A stretch of DNA of 10,610 bases. Origin: Allomuricauda sp. Its GTDB lineage: Bacteria > Bacteroidota > Bacteroidia > Flavobacteriales > Flavobacteriaceae. The translations under genes and the position numbers were made by a program. The notes beneath the pieces were generated by a model, which saw only the letters and a list, made by a program, of their open reading frames with translations, searched no databases and was not told the DNA's origin. Below are positions 1-7,259 of the stretch, piece after piece; within the stretch, counting starts at the first letter, position 1, and each line of letters opens with the position of its first letter. The stretch is taken from contig JANQOD010000007.1 in the NCBI GenBank assembly GCA_028289745.1, forward strand, positions 1-10,610. The letters run 5' to 3'.

Positions 1-1
1 C

Positions 2-2323
2 AACAAATTGTTGCAACACTACGATGACCAATTGAAGAGCAAGGACAAGAATCTTGCCCAACGGGCGAAACAGGTGCTTGATGCACAAGCACCATACCCC
101 GAACTACGTGAGGGGTTTGACGATCTATCGATTCTAGAGAAGAGAAAAGATGTCATCAGCACTATTTTGGCAGACACCTTTTCTTCAATACTGACAAACA
201 ACGAGATCAAGACGGCATCGATACCGTTCAATAACCTGGTTTTCAATTCAACGCGACGGTTTCAAAAAATCTTGGAGGATGCAGGGTCAGATTTTGAGTT
301 GAAGATCCGCAACCTTCCCGATAGCCTGCACTATATCATTCAGTGTACGGTTATTTTGAATTTCCACTATGGGTTCATGATCGATTTCAAAAGGCCGTTG
401 TTCTATGACATACCCGACGCTAATGGCATAATGCGTAATTACCGTATTCTGTACAATGCCGATTTCATGGAAATCATCCCCACAGAAAAATCAAAAGAGC
501 TGACCCAGAAAGATTTGGATGAGCTATTGGAAAATTTTGACAATCTCGATCTGTGGAAAGAAAAAATACCGCCCAACAGTTTTATCTCTAAGGGGTTCGT
601 TATCTCTAACATGTTCGATGTCACGGCAGAACATTCCATTTCAGAGATAAAGACCACCTTGATCGGAAGCAACAAACGTGCCAATGAAGATTTCATGGAT
701 GATTTTCAGGATACGTTTAGGGCACTGTTCAATTTAAATGAAATCAGGGTGGGTTTTGCCGGATACGACCCCAACACCAAGAGGTTTATGCGCGTTCACG
801 GCAAAGGCATTGAGAGTTTTATCTTAAAAGGCAAGGATATGGAGTCTTGCGATGCCCTGTTGTGTGATTACTCATATGGGCTATTGCTCAACGAGAACAA
901 TTATTTCGCTATTTCGAACGTAGATAAATATTACGAAAAATCAAACGGCTCACAACCTTATAAAAATCTGCATAAGCAAGGGATCAAAAGTGCGATTTTG
1001 GCACCCATTGCAGAAGACGGCAATCTATTGGGGGTTCTGGAACTTGTCTCTGAAAGGGTAAATGAACTCAACAGCATCAATGCCAATAAGCTGCAAGATG
1101 TAATGCCTTTTATTGTCTCGGCCGTTTTGAGATCGATAGAAGAAGAACAAAACCTTATTGACGCCATCATACAACATGAGTGCACTACGGTGCATTCTTC
1201 AGTATATTGGAAGTTTCAAGAAGAGGCCAAGCGATTTATGACCGATGAGTTGATGGGCAATCAACCTTCTTTTCAAGAAATCGTCTTCAAAGATGTGTAC
1301 CCCCTTTACGGTCAGATCGATATCAAAGAATCTTCAAAGAATAGAAATATTGCCATTCAACGCGATCTGATGATCCAACTTTCAGAGATAAGCGATATAC
1401 TCGATAGGGCTTTTGAAAAACAGAAACTGCCCATTTATGAAGAGCTGATATTCAGGGTAAACACCTATATGGATGAAATCAAGGAAACATTGTACGCCAA
1501 TAGTGAACAGGCTATTTTCGATTTCATCAAAGAAGAGATAAACCCTGTCTTGAAACATCTCAAAAAAGAAGATGACGAATTGAAGAATTTGGTCAGCAAC
1601 TATGAAGATAAAATAGATGTAGATACAGAATCGTATTATGACCATCGACGCAATTATGACGATAGTGTCATGGAAATAAACATGCAATTGGCCGCTCTTT
1701 TAGACAAAAAACAAGAAGAGGCCCAAACCATGTTCCCCCATTATTTTGAGCGCTACAAAACAGATGGGGTAGAACATAATATGTACATAGGCAGTGCTAT
1801 AGCCCATGACAGGGAATTTGACCAATTGTACTTGGGCAACCTTAGATTATGGCAATTGCAGGTTATGGTAGAAATGGAAAATAAATACTATTCCCTGAAA
1901 CCATCATTACCGGTAAAATTGGATGTGTCGTCCTTGATTTTGGTTTACAGTACTTCTTTGGCCATTCGTTTCAGAATGGATGAAAAACGTTTTGATGTTG
2001 ATGGCACGTATAATGCGCGCTATGAGATTATCAAGAAGCGCATCGATAAATCTTATATAAAGGGCACCAATGAGCGTTTGACCCAAAAGGGAAAACTGTC
2101 TATTGTTTACTCGCAGAAAAATGATGAGCTTGAATACCTTCGCTATATCAAATTCTTAAAATCAAAGGGATACTTCACGAACAATGTTGAAATTGTCGAG
2201 CTCGAGGGGCTGCAGGGTGTTACAGGTCTAAAGGCCATACGCGCTGAAATTCTCTATAAAAAAGATGCCCAATCTGAGAAAACCTACACCTATGAAGATT
2301 TGATGGAAGAGCTAAAGCCCTAA
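2..2323 (+). CDS. GAF-domain protein, 5'-truncated by window edge
   Basis: Large, probably cytoplasmic protein with one recognisable GAF domain, a small-molecule-binding or dimerisation module found in many signalling proteins. The frame is open to the left edge; the first possible start is a TTG at position 8 with no upstream signal, so the true N-terminus most likely lies outside the window. About 773 residues are visible. The GAF region is roughly at bases 700-1160; its C-terminal strands are recognisable (KSAILAPIAEDG, then GVLELVSE, about bases 986-1055). A helical, charged stretch follows (about 1300-1700), then a conserved-looking C-terminal region with no domain I recognise. No HisKA/HATPase, GGDEF, PAS or transmembrane segment is visible, so output is unknown. 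It converges on the HD/PycTM gene with 2 bases between stop codons. The GAF assignment is fairly secure; ligand and role are not known. Confidence 0.8.
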   Translation, partial: NKLLQHYDDQLKSKDKNLAQRAKQVLDAQAPYPELREGFDDLSILEKRKDVISTILADTFSSILTNNEIKTASIPFNNLVFNSTRRFQKILEDAGSDFELKIRNLPDSLHYIIQCTVILNFHYGFMIDFKRPLFYDIPDANGIMRNYRILYNADFMEIIPTEKSKELTQKDLDELLENFDNLDLWKEKIPPNSFISKGFVISNMFDVTAEHSISEIKTTLIGSNKRANEDFMDDFQDTFRALFNLNEIRVGFAGYDPNTKRFMRVHGKGIESFILKGKDMESCDALLCDYSYGLLLNENNYFAISNVDKYYEKSNGSQPYKNLHKQGIKSAILAPIAEDGNLLGVLELVSERVNELNSINANKLQDVMPFIVSAVLRSIEEEQNLIDAIIQHECTTVHSSVYWKFQEEAKRFMTDELMGNQPSFQEIVFKDVYPLYGQIDIKESSKNRNIAIQRDLMIQLSEISDILDRAFEKQKLPIYEELIFRVNTYMDEIKETLYANSEQAIFDFIKEEINPVLKHLKKEDDELKNLVSNYEDKIDVDTESYYDHRRNYDDSVMEINMQLAALLDKKQEEAQTMFPHYFERYKTDGVEHNMYIGSAIAHDREFDQLYLGNLRLWQLQVMVEMENKYYSLKPSLPVKLDVSSLILVYSTSLAIRFRMDEKRFDVDGTYNARYEIIKKRIDKSYIKGTNERLTQKGKLSIVYSQKNDELEYLRYIKFLKSKGYFTNNVEIVELEGLQGVTGLKAIRAEILYKKDAQSEKTYTYEDLMEELKP

Positions 2324-2325
2324 CG

Positions 2326-3513
2326 CTATATTCTATCAGGCCCTAAATAGTGAAATGCCAACCCAAAGGCAATCACAGAAATCACAATGCCAATCATGAA
2401 AATGGTATAGGTCAGACGCAAAATGTTATACTTTCGGTTTAAGACCAGCCCTAAAAAGTAGAGATCTTTGGTCAAAGATGAATAAATATATTCTTTGTCT
2501 TTGACCAATTCTTGTATGGCCCATTCGTAGTCGTTCAAAGACATTTTGTGAAAGTTGCCAAAGAACAACAGGTTCACCTTTTTTTGTTGCACGTCATCTT
2601 TTGTGAACTTGCCACTCGTAACATTGGGCCTTGTGGCAAGAACGGCCAAAACCATTGAAATCACACTGAAAGTGATAAAAATCACGGTAGGGTAGATCAG
2701 GTATTCATTTGAAGGGTTGTCTAACTTTGGAATAAGGTTTGAAAGTGCCACAGAAATGATAATGGCATTCACCGAAAGCAAAATATTTGCCTTGGTATCG
2801 GCAATATCACTTAAGGTCAAATGGTTTTTCAATGTTACCCTGAACAAAGTCTGAATGCCCCGATCGGGGCTTTCGCTTTTGTACTTGGCCTTGAGGGCTT
2901 CTTTTTTGGCAATCTCTTTTTCGGTTTTTTTGTCTTTTATGAGTTGTTTTAGGTTTGCTTGTTTGCCCTCTTCCCAATGCTCTTTTGCATAGTCGGTATA
3001 ATACGTGTGCTCATCGCGAAACATTTTTATGTTCGCTTCGCGCCAGTCTTTTTGAGAATAGGTTTTTATGCCCAACAGTTCCAATTCTTCGCGTAAAAAG
3101 TCTGAGGTTTCCCAATAACTTTTCTTGGCAAAATGCGAAGCATCGGCATCCCTGATTATTTTTTCAAGAAGATTTGTGGGCTGATGGTATCGTTCAGTGG
3201 CCAAGATTATGGAACTGATTTGATCGACCCCTTTTGAACCATAGTTTTCCTTCTTTAGAAAATCGATCGCTATCGTGCTGCTTGCCTTCTCATGATTTTC
3301 AACCCCCTTTGTATAACCCGTATCATGAAACCATGCGGCCAAGAGCAATTGCTCTTGCTCATTTTCCGATAAAGAGACAGCACTGGCCATCTCTTCTATG
3401 CTTTTGACCACCCTTTGTGTATGTTTGAGGTTATGGTAAAGAAAATTCGGATCCAGCTCATTTTCTAACAAATGGGTAACAAAAGATTCAGCTTTTTGAA
3501 CGATTTCCGACAT
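2326..3513 (-). CDS. HD-domain phosphohydrolase fused to PycTM-type (Pycsar effector-like, DUF5706-like) membrane module
   Basis: 395 residues, ATG at 3513. Residues 1-180 form an HD superfamily domain with the metal-binding set in order: H31 (NLKH), H63-D64 (WFHDTG), H74-E75 and D124 (RDADASH). Such domains hydrolyse phosphoester bonds, often of nucleotides or cyclic nucleotides. A charged, probably coiled linker (about 180-215) leads to a C-terminal module starting near 220. It carries the SDIADTKANILLSVNA signature (235-250), predicted membrane helices at about 242-261, 272-293 and 365-389, and a soluble insert with LLFFGNFHKMS (315-325). This matches my memory of PycTM, the membrane effector of Pycsar antiphage systems, which responds to cyclic UMP/CMP. 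No signal peptide, so the HD domain should be cytoplasmic. No pyrimidine cyclase is adjacent, so this may be a housekeeping relative rather than a defence gene. HD call very strong; PycTM call strong; function inferred. Confidence 0.9.
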   Translation of the reverse strand: MSEIVQKAESFVTHLLENELDPNFLYHNLKHTQRVVKSIEEMASAVSLSENEQEQLLLAAWFHDTGYTKGVENHEKASSTIAIDFLKKENYGSKGVDQISSIILATERYHQPTNLLEKIIRDADASHFAKKSYWETSDFLREELELLGIKTYSQKDWREANIKMFRDEHTYYTDYAKEHWEEGKQANLKQLIKDKKTEKEIAKKEALKAKYKSESPDRGIQTLFRVTLKNHLTLSDIADTKANILLSVNAIIISVALSNLIPKLDNPSNEYLIYPTVIFITFSVISMVLAVLATRPNVTSGKFTKDDVQQKKVNLLFFGNFHKMSLNDYEWAIQELVKDKEYIYSSLTKDLYFLGLVLNRKYNILRLTYTIFMIGIVISVIAFGLAFHYLGPDRI

Positions 3514-3566
3514 AGTTGTATATTGATATACCCAAATTACGAATTTTTGGGTTCAAGCTTGTGGAC
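3514..3566. promoter_or_regulatory. Divergent intergenic region with possible Bacteroidota promoters
   Basis: These 53 bases separate the divergent starts of the HD/PycTM gene and the metallophosphatase gene and must hold promoter elements for at least one of them. On the plus strand AATTTTTG (3542-3549) is one base off the Bacteroidota -7 consensus TAnnTTTG, with a TTG 16 bases upstream (3523-3525) as a possible -33 element; it would leave a leader of only about 12-15 bases. On the minus strand TAATTTGG is also near consensus. The region is AT-rich, so chance matches are likely. No clear ribosome binding site is seen on either side. Confidence 0.3.
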
Positions 3567-6500
3567 ATGAAAAAAATTTACTCTTTTACAATCATCATGG
3601 CACTTATTTCTGCATGTGCCACACAACGTACAAAATACGCAGAAAGCTTTGCAGGTCAAGAAGTAATCCCTGAAAAGGGGGTTTCGCATACTTTTTATTT
3701 AATCGGAGATGCCGGCTTGTCGCCCATGGGCGACATGAATCCCACATTGAAGAGCTTTAAATCAAGGCTAGACAAAGCCCCAGAAAACAGTACTGCTATT
3801 TTTTTGGGAGACAATATCTATCCTTCAGGATTGCCCGATAAAGGGGAGGAGGGGTATGAAAGTGCAAAGAACCAAGTGGATGCCCAATTGAAGGCGTTGA
3901 ACAATTTCAGGGGCACGCCTCTTTTTATGCCAGGCAACCATGATTGGTACAGCGATGGCTTAAAAGGGCTGAAGCGACAAGAAAGGTATATTGAAAAAGA
4001 ACTTGATAGAAAAGACGTGTTCCTTCCTGAAAATGGGTGTCCTTTGGCCAAGGTCGAGATAGGCGAAGACATTCTTTTGATCGTGGTCGATAGTGAGTGG
4101 TATCTGGTCAATTGGGACAAACACCCAACCATAAATGATGATTGTGAAATCAAGGATCGTCAAAAATTGTTTGATGAAATCGAAAGCTTGATCAAGAAAA
4201 ATGTGGATAAGACCACTATTTTGGCCGTGCACCACCCCATGTTCACTTACGGTTCGCACGGCGGGCAATACTCTGTTCAACAGCACCTGGCGCCCAAAAA
4301 TATTCCGCTTCCTGTTTTGGGCACGGTTTTCAATCTGTTGCGAAGAACTTCGGGAGCTTCAGTGGAAGATCTTCAAAATAAGCGGTATGACAGTTTTCGC
4401 AATCGCATCATTACCTTGGCCCAATACTCAGAAAAGGTCATTTTTGTTTCAGGTCACGAACATACGCTACAGTATATTGTAGAAGACAACACCCCCCAGA
4501 TCATCAGTGGGTCAGGTTCAAAAGTGGGTGCCACCCGATTGCTAAATGGCAGTCAATTTTCCACCGGTCAAAATGGTTATGCCGAATTAAAGGTATTTGA
4601 AGACGGTTCGTCTGTGGTGAATTATTTCATAATCGAGGAAGGCAAAGAAAAGTTATCGTTCAGTACCGAAGTATTGCCCGAGACCGAGAAGAGAGCTAAC
4701 TATTCGGGCAAAAATGAATTCCCCCCCTTTGTGGAAGCATCGGTATATGAACCTGAAGAAGTTGACAAGTCCAACTTTTTCAAAGGTATCTGGGGCGAAA
4801 GGTACAGTAAGTACTACGCCACTAAAATAAAGGCAAAGACCTTGGATCTTGATACGCTTTATGGCGGCTTGGTCCCGATTCGAAAGGGCGGAGGGCATCA
4901 ATCAAAATCACTTCGGTTACAGCATAAAGATGGCCGGCAATTTGTCATGCGGGCCCTTAGAAAGAGTGCCGAACAATACCTTCAGGCCATGGCCTTTCAA
5001 GATCAGTTCATCGCCGGAAAACTTGAAGACACCGCTGTTGAAGATATTTTAGAGTACTTCTACACGGGTTCCCACCCATATGCACCCTTTACCATAGCCG
5101 AACTTTCCGATGCGGTAGCGATATACCATACCAATCCGAAGTTGTTCTATATTCCAAAACAAAAGGCACTGAAAGGGTTTGTCGATGATTTTGGCGATGA
5201 ACTTTATATGATAGAAGAACACGTTTCCGAGGGGCATGATATGGCAGGTTTCGGTTACGCCAAAAAGATTGAGAGTACAGATGACCTGATACGAAAATTG
5301 CGAAAAGACGAAGAATATCAGCTCGATGCCACTGCATATGTCAGGGCTAGGCTTTTTGATATTATGATCGGTGACTGGGACCGACATGTAGATCAATGGC
5401 GATGGGCACAATTCGATGAAGGAAAAGACAAGACCATCTTTAAGCCCATACCGAGAGATAGGGATCAACCTTATTCCATTATGGGCGACGGAACATTGAT
5501 GGGGTTTGCGAGCAGAACCGTTCCCGCGCTGCAGCTCTTCGAAGGTTTTCATGAAGAAATCAGAAGCGTAAAAGGGTTTACCTCTTCGCCCAAGACCTTT
5601 GCGCTCGATATGGCGCTATTGTCTGAAACCAAAATGGAAACTTGGGAAGAGCAGGCAAGATTCCTACAACAGCATATCACCGAGCCGGTGGTTGACAGGG
5701 CGTTTACAGCTTTTCCTAAAGAAGTTCGTGATAGTACGGTCAGAAGGATCAAGAGCATTCTACTTGCCCGAAAAGGAAACTTAGTGGAGACCGCTCGGGA
5801 ATATTATACCATTTTGAACAAGTTCAGCGTGGTGACGGGTACCGACAAAGATGATCATTGTGTGGTTGACCCTCTAGCAAATGGAGGTGTAAGCGTAAGT
5901 ATGTACCGCATCAAAAATGGCCAGAAAGCCGATTTGTTTTTTCAAAAAGACTACAATCCGACATACACAAAAGAAGTTTGGATCTATGGTTTAGATGATG
6001 ATGATGTCTTTCAAGTGACGGGCAACAGTGGAAAAATCAAGCTAAGATTGGTCGGTGGGCAAAACAATGACAATTATAAGATTGCCAAAAAAGCAAAGAA
6101 CGTACACACCTATGATTTTAAGAGCAAGAAGAACACCTATGATGAGGCTTTTGGTGGGCGTCTTCACAAAATCGATGACTACGAGACAAATACCTACCAG
6201 TTTATCAAGATCAAGGCCAGCAACAACCAATTTTTGCCATCTATAGGGGCCAACCCCGATGATGGTTTGAGAATAGGGTTCACGAACACCTATACCTACA
6301 ACGGATTTCGCCAAAATCCGTTCACCCAACGGCATATTGTCAATGGGGCCTATTATTTTGCCACAAATGGGTTTGATTTTGGCTATAATGGCGAGTTTGC
6401 CAATATCTTTGAAAACGTTAATCTTGAGCTCGACGCTAGGTTTACAAGCCCGAATTTTGCCATCAATTTCTTTGGGTTCGGCAATGAGACCCCAAACTTT

Positions 6501-7259
6501 GACGATGACCTTGATTTCGACTTCAATCGGGTAAAGATCCGCAAAATCATTTTGACGCCTTCTTTGGTATGGCGGGGCCAGCTTGGATCTAAGGTGCGCT
6601 TGGGGGTTTCATATGAGAACTTTGATGTTGAAGAGACCGAAGACCGTTTTATTGAGGGATTCTTTACGGATCAGGGAAGGGACACCCAGCAAGACTTCGT
6701 CGGGGTCGATGCCGAATATTCTTATTCAAATAGTGATAGTGGGGCATTCCCGACCATGGGAATGGCGATTTCCCTTCATGGGGGCTACAAGTCGAACTTG
6801 AGCGATTCAGATAGGGCATTTGCTTTTTTCATACCAAGTTTATCGTTTGATTACAGGTTGAGTTCTGACGGCCGATTGGTGTTGGCCACCAAATTTAAGG
6901 GGCATTTTAATTTTGGGGATGACTTTGAGTTCTACCAAGCGGCCACCCTTGGCGCCAACAATGGTCTTAGAGGATTTCGTTTTCAACGATTTACCGGTAA
7001 AAGGGCATTTTACCAAAACACGGATCTACGGCTAAGCTTTAGAAAACGAGACTCAGGATTCTTACCTTTTGTACCGGGAATCTATACAGGTTTTGACTAT
7101 GGTCGGGTATGGCTGCCAGATGAAGATTCTGATAAATGGCACAATTCATATGGAGGTGGATTTTTTGTGGATGGGGTAGGGATAATCTCGGCCAATTTTG
7201 GCTTGTTCAGCAGTGATGACGGTTTACGGTTTGCTTTTGGTATTGGATTCGGGTTCTAA
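3567..7259 (+). CDS. Outer-membrane lipoprotein fusion: calcineurin-like metallophosphatase, kinase-like middle region, Omp85-type barrel
   Basis: I place the start at ATG 3567, not at the upstream in-frame TTG 3516, because it begins a lipoprotein signal peptide (MKKIYSFTIIMALISAC, lipid cysteine C17). The product has 1230 residues. Residues 40-360 are a metallophosphatase with the metal-site motifs in order: GDAG 47-50, GDN 81-83, GNHD 123-126, HHP 222-224, GHEH 296-299. Residues about 430-640 have a glycine-rich GGGHQSK (441-447), GDWDRH (602-607) and PRDRDQ (629-634), recalling the ATP loop, catalytic loop and metal Asp of HipA/FAM20-like kinases. An acidic segment (GLDDDDVF 808-815, GGQNNDNY 830-837) precedes a beta-rich region. 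The C-terminus looks like an Omp85 barrel with LRGF (1134-1137) and a final phenylalanine. The phosphatase would lie in the periplasm or at the surface. Phosphatase and barrel calls are strong; the kinase-like call is inference. Substrate unknown. Confidence 0.9.
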   Translation: MKKIYSFTIIMALISACATQRTKYAESFAGQEVIPEKGVSHTFYLIGDAGLSPMGDMNPTLKSFKSRLDKAPENSTAIFLGDNIYPSGLPDKGEEGYESAKNQVDAQLKALNNFRGTPLFMPGNHDWYSDGLKGLKRQERYIEKELDRKDVFLPENGCPLAKVEIGEDILLIVVDSEWYLVNWDKHPTINDDCEIKDRQKLFDEIESLIKKNVDKTTILAVHHPMFTYGSHGGQYSVQQHLAPKNIPLPVLGTVFNLLRRTSGASVEDLQNKRYDSFRNRIITLAQYSEKVIFVSGHEHTLQYIVEDNTPQIISGSGSKVGATRLLNGSQFSTGQNGYAELKVFEDGSSVVNYFIIEEGKEKLSFSTEVLPETEKRANYSGKNEFPPFVEASVYEPEEVDKSNFFKGIWGERYSKYYATKIKAKTLDLDTLYGGLVPIRKGGGHQSKSLRLQHKDGRQFVMRALRKSAEQYLQAMAFQDQFIAGKLEDTAVEDILEYFYTGSHPYAPFTIAELSDAVAIYHTNPKLFYIPKQKALKGFVDDFGDELYMIEEHVSEGHDMAGFGYAKKIESTDDLIRKLRKDEEYQLDATAYVRARLFDIMIGDWDRHVDQWRWAQFDEGKDKTIFKPIPRDRDQPYSIMGDGTLMGFASRTVPALQLFEGFHEEIRSVKGFTSSPKTFALDMALLSETKMETWEEQARFLQQHITEPVVDRAFTAFPKEVRDSTVRRIKSILLARKGNLVETAREYYTILNKFSVVTGTDKDDHCVVDPLANGGVSVSMYRIKNGQKADLFFQKDYNPTYTKEVWIYGLDDDDVFQVTGNSGKIKLRLVGGQNNDNYKIAKKAKNVHTYDFKSKKNTYDEAFGGRLHKIDDYETNTYQFIKIKASNNQFLPSIGANPDDGLRIGFTNTYTYNGFRQNPFTQRHIVNGAYYFATNGFDFGYNGEFANIFENVNLELDARFTSPNFAINFFGFGNETPNFDDDLDFDFNRVKIRKIILTPSLVWRGQLGSKVRLGVSYENFDVEETEDRFIEGFFTDQGRDTQQDFVGVDAEYSYSNSDSGAFPTMGMAISLHGGYKSNLSDSDRAFAFFIPSLSFDYRLSSDGRLVLATKFKGHFNFGDDFEFYQAATLGANNGLRGFRFQRFTGKRAFYQNTDLRLSFRKRDSGFLPFVPGIYTGFDYGRVWLPDEDSDKWHNSYGGGFFVDGVGIISANFGLFSSDDGLRFAFGIGFGF
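7224..7259. other. Tail-to-tail overlap of two coding regions
   Basis: The stop codon of the propeller gene (TTA on the plus strand at 7224-7226) lies 33 bases inside the end of the Omp85 fusion gene, whose TAA is at 7257-7259. The shared 36 bases encode the last barrel strand with its terminal phenylalanine on one strand and the basic C-terminal tail (ending KSKP) on the other. There is no room for a separate terminator, so the two transcripts must overlap at their 3' ends. Confidence 0.85.

Noticed and set aside
2326..3513. Calling the HD/PycTM gene a complete Pycsar defence system
   Set aside because: Canonical Pycsar needs a PycC uridylate/cytidylate cyclase next to the effector; neither neighbour is a cyclase, and no mobile or defence-island genes are seen, so only the effector-like domain is claimed.
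3516..3566. TTG start at 3516 giving 17 extra N-terminal residues on the metallophosphatase fusion
   Set aside because: The extension would place a polar stretch before a clear lipoprotein signal peptide and begins 3 bases from the divergent gene's start codon; ATG 3567 is far more likely.
5049..5552. 167-codon open frame on the minus strand inside the phosphatase-barrel gene
   Set aside because: It lies fully opposite a well-supported coding region and its translation has no recognisable domain or signal; it is a shadow frame, as are the other short frames opposite or inside the six genes.
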